Positions 1 through 6,964 of a DNA stretch of 12,446 nt are shown here, piece after piece. The stretch is taken from the NCBI GenBank assembly GCA_014360395.1, contig JACIXM010000062.1, positions 1 through 12,446 on the forward strand. Direction: 5' to 3'. The stretch comes from Actinotalea sp. GTDB lineage: Bacteria > Actinomycetota > Actinomycetes > Actinomycetales > Cellulomonadaceae. Below the pieces are notes generated by a model that was given only the letters and a program-made list of their open reading frames with translations, was not told the DNA's origin and searched no databases. The stretch's first letter is position 1. Every line of letters starts with the position of its first letter. A program made the translations under genes and the position numbers.

Positions 1-1
1 A

Positions 2-97
2 CCCCCTGAGCACCACCCCCACGCACAGCACGACCCCCTGAGCACCTCCCCCACGCACAGCACGACCCCCTGAGCACCTCCCCCGCGCACAGCACGA
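2..97. repeat. Three 32-bp tandem repeats (minisatellite)
   Basis: Three head-to-tail copies of a 32-bp unit occupy 2-33, 34-65 and 66-97. Each begins CCCCCTGAGCACC and ends GCACAGCACGA. Copy 1 differs from copy 2 at one base (A for T at 15) and copy 3 differs at one base (G for A at 85). Base 1 matches the last base of a preceding unit, so the array probably continues beyond the left edge. There are no spacers between units, so this is a VNTR-type array and not CRISPR. It lies immediately downstream of the fba terminator hairpin, and the last bases of copy 3 form part of that hairpin. Function unknown. Confidence 0.9.
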
Positions 98-131
98 CGC
101 CGCCGCTCCCCGAGGGGCGCGGCGGCGTCGT
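94..131 (-). terminator. Hairpin downstream of fba, probable terminator
   Basis: A perfect 13-bp inverted repeat pairs 94-106 with 119-131. Its core is CGCCGCCGC against GCGGCGGCG, and inside it a further 3 bp (108-110 with 115-117) close a CGAG loop. It starts 15 nt past the fba stop on the minus strand. There is no U-tract, which is common for actinobacterial terminators. Being symmetrical, it could also act on transcription arriving from the left. Confidence 0.65.
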
Positions 132-146
132 CGTCCGAGCGGTGCG

Positions 147-1169
<1,023 letters not shown>

Positions 1170-1208
1170 GGAGACTCCTGCTCGATGAGGGGTGGGTTTC
1201 TCACGCCC

Positions 1209-1239
1209 ATCCTGGCACGAGGGCGCGCGGCACCGTCAG
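1209..1239 (-). promoter_or_regulatory. Candidate fba promoter
   Basis: On the minus strand, CTGACG (1234-1239) resembles a -35 box. It is followed 19 nt later by CAGGAT (1209-1214), a weak -10 with a TGN extension just upstream. This would place a start site around 1202, with a leader of roughly 30 nt before the fba ATG. The match is imperfect and the spacing long, so this is only a candidate. Confidence 0.25.
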
Positions 1240-1258
1240 GACCTCCCTCCCGTGGACA

Positions 1259-1287
1259 GGCCCGTCGCGTCGCGTAGGGGACGGGCC
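1259..1287. other. Intergenic inverted repeat
   Basis: Perfect 8-bp arms GGCCCGTC (1259-1266) and GACGGGCC (1280-1287) flank a 13-nt loop. The hairpin lies in the spacer between the thiolase operon end and the fba start. It could be a second terminator for the upstream operon or a structured element upstream of the fba promoter. No U-tract is present. Confidence 0.35.
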
Positions 1288-1305
1288 CCGAGAATGCGCC
1301 CCCGC

Positions 1306-1422
1306 GGGGAGTCCTCGTGCCGGCTCCCGGTGCAGCCCCTCCCCACGAGCACCGACCCCGCTCGGTCCGCAGCCGGCGGGGAGGCCTCGTGCCGGCTTCC
1401 GGGGCACGCCCTCCCCACGAGC
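1306..1422. repeat. Two copies of a 45-bp imperfect direct repeat
   Basis: Copy 1 is 1306-1350 and copy 2 is 1378-1422, 72 bp apart start to start. Both begin GGGGAG, then share CCTCGTGCCGGCT and end CCCTCCCCACGAGC, with a handful of mismatches in between. Inside each copy CTCGTG and CACGAG form a dyad enclosing a small CCGG/CCGG hairpin. The repeat fills most of the spacer between thiolase and fba. The minus-strand open frame running through it only reflects the duplication and lack of stops, so I do not call a gene here. It looks like an intergenic repeat element of unknown role. Confidence 0.7.
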
Positions 1423-1439
1423 GCCCTGCGGCCACGACG

Positions 1440-1461
1440 GCGGGGCGGCCGACCCGCCCGC
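1440..1461 (-). terminator. Candidate operon terminator after thiolase
   Basis: Immediately past the thiolase stop on the minus strand, GGGCGG (1443-1448) and CCGCCC (1454-1459) pair around a 5-nt loop. Two further pairs (1440-1441 with 1460-1461) form across a 1-nt bulge. It lies 2 nt after the stop codon and has no U-tract. The position at the end of a long operon favours termination, but the stem is short. Confidence 0.4.
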
Positions 1462-1463
1462 GG

Positions 1464-2753
1464 TCAGAGCTCCAGCAGGAGCGCCTCGCCCTGACCGCCA
1501 CCGCCGCACAGCCCGACGGCGGCGCGACCGCCCCCGCGGGCCGCGAGGGTGTGAGCGGCGTGGACGACCAGCCGCGCCCCCGAGGCACCGATGGGATGGC
1601 CCAGCGCGATGCCGCCGCCGTCGGCGTTGACCGCCTCGACCGGCACGCCGAGGTCCGCGGCGGACTGCGCCACGACGGCGCCGAACGCCTCGTTGATCTC
1701 GATGACGTCGAGGTCCGCGACCGACCAGCCCTGACGCTGCAGCGCCCGCAGGATCGCCGCGGACGGCTGGGAGTGCAGCGTGGTGTCCGGGCCGGCCACC
1801 TGCCCGACGGCGCGCACCGTCGCCAGCACCGGCCACCCGGCCTCCTCGGCCCGCCCCCGCGTGGTGACCACGAGGGCCGCAGCGCCGTCGGAGATCGGCG
1901 AGGAGTTCCCGGCGGTGATGTGGCCGCCGTCGACGAACGCCGGGCGCAGCTTCCCGAGGGTCTCGACCGTCGTCTCGGGCCGGATGCCCTCGTCCCGGTC
2001 CACGACCGTGTCCCCCTTGCGGCCGGGCACCGTCACCGGCACGACGAACGCGTCGAACCGCCCCGCCTCCCACGCCGCGGCCGCGCGCTGGTGCGACAGG
2101 GCAGCGACCTCGTCCTGCTGCTCGCGGGTCAGGTCGTAGCGTTCCTGCGTCACCCGGTCGGTGCAGGTGCCCATCGACTCGCGCTCGTAGGCGTCGGTGA
2201 GCCCGTCGTGGGCCATGTGGTCCAGGACCTCGATGCTCCCGTACGCCGTGCCCGTGCGGGACCCGGGCAGCAGGTGCGGCGCCAGGGACATGGACTCCAT
2301 GCCGCCGGCGACGACGACCTCGGCCTCGCCCGAGCGCAGCAGGCGCGCCGCGTCGATGACCGCGGTCAGCCCCGACAGGCACACCTTGTTCACCGTCGTG
2401 GCGTGCGCGCGCATCCCGATCCCCGCGGCCAACGACGCCTGCCGCGCCGGGTTCTGGCCCGCGCCCGCCTGGAGCACCTGGCCCAGGATCACCGCGTCGA
2501 CGGCGTCGGCGGGCACGCCGGAGCGCTCCAGGGCCCCGCGGATCGCCGTCGCCGCGAGCTGCGTCGCGGGCACCGTGGACAGGCCGCCGCGCAGGCGGCC
2601 CTGCGGCGTGCGCGCCGCGCCGACCAGGACGACGTCGTCCCGGGCGGTCGCCGACGTCGGCGCCCAGTGCGGGGTGGCGTGCTCCTCGATGTCCGCGAGC
2701 GGGATGGACCCGGTGGGCGGGGTGCCCTCGGGCAGCGGCTGGTCGGTGCTCAC
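1464..2753 (-). CDS. Thiolase (acetyl-CoA C-acetyltransferase)
   Basis: This 429-residue thiolase is expected to cleave acetoacetyl-CoA with CoA into two acetyl-CoA, completing the ketone-body route encoded upstream. All catalytic signatures are present. The nucleophilic Cys125 is in NKVCLSG (122-128), NEAFG is at 354-358, His386 is in GIALGHPIGASG (381-392), and Cys416 is in the C-terminal CGGGGQGEA (416-424). The chain carries about 38 residues before the usual thiolase start (DDVVLVGAARTP from 39), a low-complexity N-terminal extension. The GTG start at 2753 is chosen because GAGGAG lies 8 nt upstream and because it forms a GTGA overlap with the preceding small ORF. No alternative start is obvious before the fold begins. 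It is the last gene of the operon. A longer-chain 3-ketoacyl-CoA specificity or a PcaF-like role cannot be excluded from sequence alone; the neighbours favour acetoacetyl-CoA. Confidence 0.93.
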   Translation of the reverse strand: MSTDQPLPEGTPPTGSIPLADIEEHATPHWAPTSATARDDVVLVGAARTPQGRLRGGLSTVPATQLAATAIRGALERSGVPADAVDAVILGQVLQAGAGQNPARQASLAAGIGMRAHATTVNKVCLSGLTAVIDAARLLRSGEAEVVVAGGMESMSLAPHLLPGSRTGTAYGSIEVLDHMAHDGLTDAYERESMGTCTDRVTQERYDLTREQQDEVAALSHQRAAAAWEAGRFDAFVVPVTVPGRKGDTVVDRDEGIRPETTVETLGKLRPAFVDGGHITAGNSSPISDGAAALVVTTRGRAEEAGWPVLATVRAVGQVAGPDTTLHSQPSAAILRALQRQGWSVADLDVIEINEAFGAVVAQSAADLGVPVEAVNADGGGIALGHPIGASGARLVVHAAHTLAARGGGRAAVGLCGGGGQGEALLLEL

Positions 2754-2854
2754 GGCGTCGTCTCCTCGTGGGTGCTGGGCTCGTGGGTGCTGGGCTCGCG
2801 CGTGGAGCGCTCGTGCGTGCTGGCCTCGTGCGTGGCGGGCCGGGGTCCGCTCAT
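2750..2854 (-). CDS. Small 34-residue ORF of STHEP-type pentapeptide repeats
   Basis: This short frame fills the only apparent gap in the operon. Its ATG (2854-2852) overlaps the scoB stop as ATGA and its TGA (2752-2750) overlaps the thiolase GTG as GTGA, the same junction type used by almost every gene here. After MSGPRP the product is five pentads, [20 protein letters not shown] and STHEE, ending TTP. It is encoded by five 15-bp DNA repeats. No signal peptide, membrane segment or known domain is visible, and I know of no function. It may simply carry ribosomes to the thiolase start, whose GAGGAG box is formed by the two Glu codons near its end. It could also be a real microprotein or a degenerate remnant that drifted into repeats. 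Evidence for translation is positional only. Confidence 0.5.
   Translation of the reverse strand: MSGPRPATHEASTHERSTREPSTHEPSTHEETTP
2762..2767 (-). promoter_or_regulatory. Thiolase ribosome binding site
   Basis: GAGGAG on the minus strand, 8 nt before the GTG at 2753. It decides the thiolase start and therefore its N-terminal extension. The site lies inside the small repeat ORF. Confidence 0.6.
2764..2838. repeat. Five 15-bp tandem repeats between scoB and thiolase
   Basis: Five consecutive 15-bp units sit at 2764, 2779, 2794, 2809 and 2824, with plus-strand consensus GCTCGTGGGTGCTGG. Units 1 and 2 are nearly identical; units 3 to 5 are more diverged. Because 15 is a multiple of three, copy-number change would not alter the reading frame of the small minus-strand ORF that contains them. 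Confidence 0.9.
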
Positions 2855-3513
2855 GCCGTCACGTCGACGGTCTCGACCGCGCCCTCGACGCGGACCGGCG
2901 CGCCGGTCCGCTCGAGCACCTCCTCGACCGTCACGCCCGCGGCGGTCTCGACGAGGGTCAAGCCGCCGGGACCCACGTCCAGCACCGCGATGTCCGTGAT
3001 GATCCGGTCGACGACGCCGCGACCGGTCAGCGGCAGCGCGCACTCGCGGACGATCTTCGGCGAGCCGTCCTTGGCGTTGTGCGTCATGAGGACGACGACG
3101 CGCCGCGCCCCGTGCACGAGGTCCATCGCGCCGCCGGGGCCCTTGACCATGGCGCCGGGGATCATCCAGTTGGCCAGGTCCCCGCGCTCGGAGACCTCCA
3201 TCCCGCCGAGCACGGCCACGTCGATCTTGCCGCCACGGATCATCCCGAAGCTCGTCGCGGAGTCGAAGAACGCAGCCCCCGGCAGGACCGTCACGGTCTC
3301 CTTGCCGGCGTTGATGAGGTCCGGGTCGACCTGGTCCTCCGTGGGGTACGGCCCCACGCCGAGGATGCCGTTCTCGGACTGCAGCATGACGTGCCGGTCG
3401 GCCGGCAGGTAGTTCGGCACGAGCGTCGGCAGGCCGATCCCGAGGTTCACGTACGCGCCGTCGGGCAGCTCCAGCGCCGCCCGCGCGGCCATCTGCTCCC
3501 TGGTCAGTGCCAT
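2851..3513 (-). CDS. scoB: 3-oxoacid CoA-transferase subunit B
   Basis: This 220-residue beta subunit of a two-subunit family I CoA-transferase works with ScoA to move CoA from succinyl-CoA to acetoacetate in the cytosol. The conserved SENGILG motif (46-52) contains the catalytic glutamate, Glu47, that forms the covalent thioester. [13 protein letters not shown] (23-35), [14 protein letters not shown] (94-107) and [19 protein letters not shown] (115-133) are typical of SCOT/AtoA subunits. Length fits the family. The ATG at 3513 lies one base past the scoA stop (TGACATG) with a GA-rich box upstream. The frame stays open further upstream but that part overlaps scoA and is not coding. PcaJ (3-oxoadipate CoA-transferase) is a close relative; the neighbouring 3-hydroxybutyrate dehydrogenase favours acetoacetate as acceptor. 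Confidence 0.92.
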   Translation of the reverse strand: MALTREQMAARAALELPDGAYVNLGIGLPTLVPNYLPADRHVMLQSENGILGVGPYPTEDQVDPDLINAGKETVTVLPGAAFFDSATSFGMIRGGKIDVAVLGGMEVSERGDLANWMIPGAMVKGPGGAMDLVHGARRVVVLMTHNAKDGSPKIVRECALPLTGRGVVDRIITDIAVLDVGPGGLTLVETAAGVTVEEVLERTGAPVRVEGAVETVDVTA

Positions 3514-3514
3514 G

Positions 3515-4327
3515 TCACGCCCCCTCGCCCGTGGCGGTGGCGCCATCGCCCGCCGCCGCAGCGCGCACCGTGCGCCGCTCGATCCGCTTCTCGATGTCCG
3601 TCCCGACCTCGACCACCCGGTGCACGAACACCCCGGGCAGGTGCACCGCGTCGGGGTCCAGCTCGCCGGGCTCCACGAGCCGCTCGACCTGGGCGATGCA
3701 CAGCCGCCCGGCCATCGCGGCCAGCGGGGAGAAGTTCCGCGCCGACCGGTGGAACACGAGGTTGCCGTACCGGTCGCCGACCTCGGCGTGGACGAGCGCG
3801 ACATCCGTCGTGATCGCCTCCTCCAGCACGAACTCCCGTTGCTCACCGTCGACCGCGAAGGCCCGGACCTCCTTCGGCGCCGAGGCGAGGGCGACGCCGC
3901 CGTCGGCGTCGTAGCGCTGCGGCAGACCGCCCTCGGCGACCTGGGTGCCCACGCCGGTCTGCGTGAAGAACGCGGCGATGCCCGACCCCCCGGCCCGGAG
4001 CTTCTCCGCCAGCGTCCCCTGCGGGGTCAGCTCGACCTCGAGCTCACCGGCGAGGTAGCGGCGCGCGAACTCCTTGTTCTCCCCCACGTACGAGGCGGTG
4101 ATCTTCCGGATGCGGTCCGCGGCGAGCAGGACGCCCAGCCCCCAGTCGTCCACGCCGCAGTTGTTCGACACCACGTGCAGGTCGCGCGTGCCCTGCTCCA
4201 GGAGCGCCGTGATCAGCGCCACGGGGTTCCCGCAGAGCCCGAAGCCGCCGACGGCGACGCTCGCGCCGTCGCCCACGTCCGCCACGGCGACCGCCGCGCT
4301 CGGGACGACCTTGTCCAACCGGGTCAC
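3515..4327 (-). CDS. scoA: 3-oxoacid CoA-transferase subunit A
   Basis: This 270-residue alpha subunit partners ScoB; together they activate acetoacetate to acetoacetyl-CoA using succinyl-CoA. Family motifs in order are [10 protein letters not shown] (26-35), [11 protein letters not shown] (55-65), YVGENKEF (80-87), the [14 protein letters not shown] stretch (104-117) and the TGVGT segment (124-128). The fold ends near residue 250 and a short Ala/Gly/Thr tail follows. The GTG start at 4327 has a GGAGG box 7 nt upstream and overlaps the hydrolase stop as GTGA. Adjacent order A then B, separated by 1 nt, is the normal arrangement of these heteromeric enzymes. PcaI is the main alternative identity. 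Confidence 0.92.
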   Translation of the reverse strand: MTRLDKVVPSAAVAVADVGDGASVAVGGFGLCGNPVALITALLEQGTRDLHVVSNNCGVDDWGLGVLLAADRIRKITASYVGENKEFARRYLAGELEVELTPQGTLAEKLRAGGSGIAAFFTQTGVGTQVAEGGLPQRYDADGGVALASAPKEVRAFAVDGEQREFVLEEAITTDVALVHAEVGDRYGNLVFHRSARNFSPLAAMAGRLCIAQVERLVEPGELDPDAVHLPGVFVHRVVEVGTDIEKRIERRTVRAAAAGDGATATGEGA

Positions 4328-5445
4328 CGGTCCACCTCCGACGTCGGGTCGACGGCGTGCGGGGTCTCCGGCTCCGTCGACGGGTACGGCACCACCGGGC
4401 GACGTCGCGCGGGGTGCTCCTGGGCATTCTGGTCGCCGGGCGGCGCGGGCGCGAACCGACCGTGATCGTCGGCGGCCCCGGTGGACGGACGCCGGCTGAG
4501 CTCGACGACCTCCCCGACGACCTCCCCCACGACCGACGCGACGACCGCCGCCCCGTGCGGCGCCATGACGACCGTGTAGTGGTTGACCCCCGGCACCTCG
4601 TGGACCTCCAGCCGCGGCAGCCGCGCCGCCCAGGCCGCGACGTGCTCCGGCGCGTACAACGGCTCGCCCCCGAGCAGGCCGGCGGGCGCGCGCAGGAACG
4701 TCGTCGGCACGGCCAGCGCGTCGAGCGCCGGCAGCAGGGAGGCCCCGGTGAACAGCTCCTCCTGGTCCTGCTGCAGCGCCTCGATCCGCGCGGCAGGTCG
4801 CAGCCCGCCACCGGGGAGCTCGTCGACGTCGTGGTCGAAGTAGGCGCCGAGCCGCTCCGACCAGGCCGCGGTGAACGCCGGGTGCGCGCGCCAGAACGCC
4901 CGGTACGCCGCGTGGTCCGGGAAGGTCATCGACAGGCGTTGCGCGGCCGGACCCAGGACGGCCGCCATGGCGGCCTCGACGTCGACACCCTCCGGCAGGG
5001 CCAACGGCAGCCCCCCGTCGACGAGCACGACGCGCTCGACCAGCGCCGGGTGGCGGTGCGCGAGCACGACCGCGACGAACCCGCCCATCGAGTGGCCGAC
5101 GACGACGGCGCGCTCCACGCCGAGCGCGGCGGCGAGCGCGGCGACGTCGTCGGCGTGGCGGGGCATGCCGTACGGACCGGGCAGGGCGTTGCTGCGCCCG
5201 CGTCCCCGGAGGTCCGGCGCGACGACCCGGACGCCCGGCAGGCGCGCCGCGAGCTCGCAGAACGCGAGGTGGTGCGCGGTGACGCCGTGGATCGCCAGGA
5301 TCGTCGGCACCCCGGTGGCGGGCGCCGCGCCGGATCCCGGCAGGGCCTCCGGCTCCCAGACGCCGGCGTGCAGGAGACCACCGTCGACGGGCACGTCGAC
5401 CGCACGGTAGGTGTGCGTCGTGGCGGCGGTGAGATCGACGGTCAT
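4324..5445 (-). CDS. Alpha/beta-hydrolase fold enzyme, substrate unknown
   Basis: A 373-residue cytosolic serine hydrolase, with no signal peptide. The oxyanion-side IHG motif is at 52-54, DLRGRGRS at 78-85, and the nucleophile elbow GHSMGG (117-122) gives Ser119. NHYT (288-291) gives the catalytic His289. The acidic triad residue is not obvious: Asp143 after strand 6 or Glu261 are candidates. The fold ends near 318, and the last 55 residues are a Pro/Ala/Arg-rich low-complexity tail unlike the family. Given its position between 3-hydroxybutyrate dehydrogenase and the CoA-transferase, it may hydrolyse an ester or oligomer of 3-hydroxybutyrate, but a thioesterase or lactonase role is equally open. 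PcaD-type enol-lactonase was considered and lacks support. It starts with ATG overlapping the bdhA stop (ATGA); a GGAGG box lies rather far upstream (12 nt). Confidence 0.85.
   Translation of the reverse strand: MTVDLTAATTHTYRAVDVPVDGGLLHAGVWEPEALPGSGAAPATGVPTILAIHGVTAHHLAFCELAARLPGVRVVAPDLRGRGRSNALPGPYGMPRHADDVAALAAALGVERAVVVGHSMGGFVAVVLAHRHPALVERVVLVDGGLPLALPEGVDVEAAMAAVLGPAAQRLSMTFPDHAAYRAFWRAHPAFTAAWSERLGAYFDHDVDELPGGGLRPAARIEALQQDQEELFTGASLLPALDALAVPTTFLRAPAGLLGGEPLYAPEHVAAWAARLPRLEVHEVPGVNHYTVVMAPHGAAVVASVVGEVVGEVVELSRRPSTGAADDHGRFAPAPPGDQNAQEHPARRRPVVPYPSTEPETPHAVDPTSEVDR
4335..4339 (-). promoter_or_regulatory. scoA ribosome binding site
   Basis: GGAGG on the minus strand, 7 nt before the scoA GTG at 4327. 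It supports GTG as the real start despite its overlap with the hydrolase stop codon. Confidence 0.6.
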
Positions 5446-6239
5446 CGGGCCGACCACCCTCCGTCGAGCGTGTACGAGGACCCGGTCGCCATCGCCCCGC
5501 CGGGCCCGGTGAGCCAGAGCACGAGCGAGGCGACCTCGTCGGGCTCGACCATGCGCTTGACCGCCTGCTCCGTGAGCAGGACCTTCTCCAGGACCTCCTC
5601 CTCGGTGATCCCGTGGACGCGGGCCTGGTCGGCGAGCTGCTGCTCCACCAGCGCCGTCCGGACGTACGCCGGGTTCACGCAGGTGCTGGTGACGCCGTGC
5701 GCGGCGCCCTCCAGCGCCGTCACCTTGCTGAGCCCCTCCAGGCCGTGCTTGGCCGCGACATACGCCGACTTGTACGCGGACGCCACGAGGCCGTGCACCG
5801 AGGAGATGTTGACCACGCGACCCCAGCCGCGGGCGTACATGTGCGGCAGCACGGCCCGGACCAGGAGGAACGGCGCCTCGAGCATGATCCGCTGGATCCG
5901 CCGGAAGTCCTCGGGGTCGAACGCCTCCAGCGGGCTGACCTTCTGCAGGCCCGCGTTGTTGACGAGGACGTCGACCTCGAGCCGCAGGTCGTCCAGGGCG
6001 CGGGTGTCGTCGAGGTCCACGACCCACGCCTCCCCGTCGACCGCCTCCGCGACGCGCCGGGCTGCCTCGGCGTCCCGGTCCGCGACGACGACGGCGGCTC
6101 CGGCACCCGCCAGGGCGCGCACGCAGGCGGCGCCGATGCCCGCCCCTCCGCCGGTGACCAGGGCACGACGGCCCTCGAGGTGGCGGCCCTCGACCTGCCG
6201 GGCCGCCGTCCCCCCTGGAGCATCGGGCGTCGTCGTCAT
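5442..6239 (-). CDS. bdhA: 3-hydroxybutyrate dehydrogenase (SDR family)
   Basis: This 265-residue short-chain dehydrogenase oxidises (R)-3-hydroxybutyrate to acetoacetate with NAD+. The Rossmann glycine motif TGGGAGIG is at 29-36 and NNAG at 94-97. The catalytic Ser147, Tyr160 and Lys164 sit in NISSVHG and YVAAK. The substrate-carboxylate and pocket residues I know from the Pseudomonas fragi enzyme (Gln94, His144, Lys152, Gln196, Trp257) all have equivalents at constant offset: Gln99, His149, Lys157, Gln201 and Trp262. This makes the specific assignment strong and not merely a generic SDR call. The first 20 or so residues are an extra low-complexity leader. The ATG overlaps the tetR stop (ATGA), and AGGAGG lies 7 nt upstream. 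One small oddity is PAYVRT (190-195), where the family usually has PGYVRT. Confidence 0.92.
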   Translation of the reverse strand: MTTTPDAPGGTAARQVEGRHLEGRRALVTGGGAGIGAACVRALAGAGAAVVVADRDAEAARRVAEAVDGEAWVVDLDDTRALDDLRLEVDVLVNNAGLQKVSPLEAFDPEDFRRIQRIMLEAPFLLVRAVLPHMYARGWGRVVNISSVHGLVASAYKSAYVAAKHGLEGLSKVTALEGAAHGVTSTCVNPAYVRTALVEQQLADQARVHGITEEEVLEKVLLTEQAVKRMVEPDEVASLVLWLTGPGGAMATGSSYTLDGGWSAR

Positions 6240-6964
6240 GGCTGCTCCTCCTGGGTGGCGGGGACGGACGCGGGCCCGGCGGTGGGGACGGTGGCGTCGG
6301 CGGGACCGACCCGCGCGCCCGTCCTCTCCGGCGCGAGGGCCCGCTCGATGAGGCGCATCGTCGCCTCGAAGACCAGCGGCGGCACGCCGTCGGGACGGTC
6401 CTCCTCGGCGCCGGGGGCGTCGTCCTCCCACAGCGCCCAGCGCATCCCGACGATCTCCCCGATGCCCATGAGCGCCCACGCCAGGACCTCGGGATCGATG
6501 GGAGCCAGCTCCCCGCGGGCCTGGGCCGTGCGCAGCCCGTCGACGTACCCCTCGGCGATCCGCTCGTAGTGCCACCGCAGCATCTGCGGCGCCACGAACT
6601 CGGCCTGCCGCACGATCCGGTACAGCGCCGGGTTCTGGGCCGCGAAGCGGAAGAACGCCCGGAAGCCGGCGCGCTCGGCGGCGATCCGGTCCGTCTCGGC
6701 GCTGGAGGCCTCGAACATCGCGTGCCGGACCTGCTGGTTGAGGTCCCGCACGACCTCCTCGAAGACCTCCTGCTTGGAGGAGAAGTAGAGGTAGAACGTG
6801 CCCTGGCCCACGTCGGCCGCCTCGGTGATCTTGACGATCGAGGCGTCGTGATAGCCGTGCTCGGCGAACACCTCGGCGGCGACCCGCAGGATCCGGGCGC
6901 GCGTGCGCGTGCCCTTCGTCGTGCGGGGCGCGGTCCGGGCGTCGCCCTGGTCCGGCGTGGTCAT
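6236..6964 (-). CDS. TetR-family transcriptional regulator
   Basis: A 242-residue repressor-type regulator. The N-terminal TetR DNA-binding domain spans about 18-70. RTRARILRVAAEVFAEHGY (20-38) is helix 1, and the helix-turn-helix includes ITEAADVGQGTFYLYFSSK (46-64), a textbook TetR recognition segment. The remainder (about 80-210) is the all-alpha ligand-binding and dimerisation domain, followed by a 30-residue Ala/Pro-rich tail. It is embedded in the operon with ATGA overlaps on both sides, so it is co-expressed with the transporter and enzymes it probably controls. The likely ligand is a pathway intermediate such as an acyl-CoA or 3-hydroxy acid, which is inference. Candidate operator dyads lie upstream of livG. 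The exact subfamily cannot be told. Confidence 0.93.
   Translation of the reverse strand: MTTPDQGDARTAPRTTKGTRTRARILRVAAEVFAEHGYHDASIVKITEAADVGQGTFYLYFSSKQEVFEEVVRDLNQQVRHAMFEASSAETDRIAAERAGFRAFFRFAAQNPALYRIVRQAEFVAPQMLRWHYERIAEGYVDGLRTAQARGELAPIDPEVLAWALMGIGEIVGMRWALWEDDAPGAEEDRPDGVPPLVFEATMRLIERALAPERTGARVGPADATVPTAGPASVPATQEEQP

Noticed and set aside
2..97. CRISPR-like 32-bp repeats
   Set aside because: The units are directly contiguous with no spacers and no cas genes are nearby; it is a tandem minisatellite.
1236..1418. 60-codon minus-strand frame in the thiolase-fba spacer
   Set aside because: It only translates the 45-bp DNA repeats from a GTG with no ribosome binding site support; better explained as non-coding repeat.
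2851..3846. 331-codon version of scoB starting upstream at 3846
   Set aside because: The added part overlaps scoA in another frame and is Arg/Ser-rich. The ATG at 3513 next to the scoA stop begins the conserved CoA-transferase fold.
1464..5445. Beta-ketoadipate pathway set (pcaF, pcaIJ, pcaD)
   Set aside because: Thiolase and CoA-transferase are related to PcaF/PcaIJ, but the adjacent SDR has all diagnostic 3-hydroxybutyrate dehydrogenase residues and the hydrolase does not look like an enol-lactonase. No ring-cleavage genes are present.
1317..6351. Very long plus-strand open frames (for example 1317-2999 and 4357-6351)
   Set aside because: They are antisense to thiolase, CoA-transferase, hydrolase and bdhA. 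Lack of stops is expected in very GC-rich DNA, and the products are Arg-rich and featureless.
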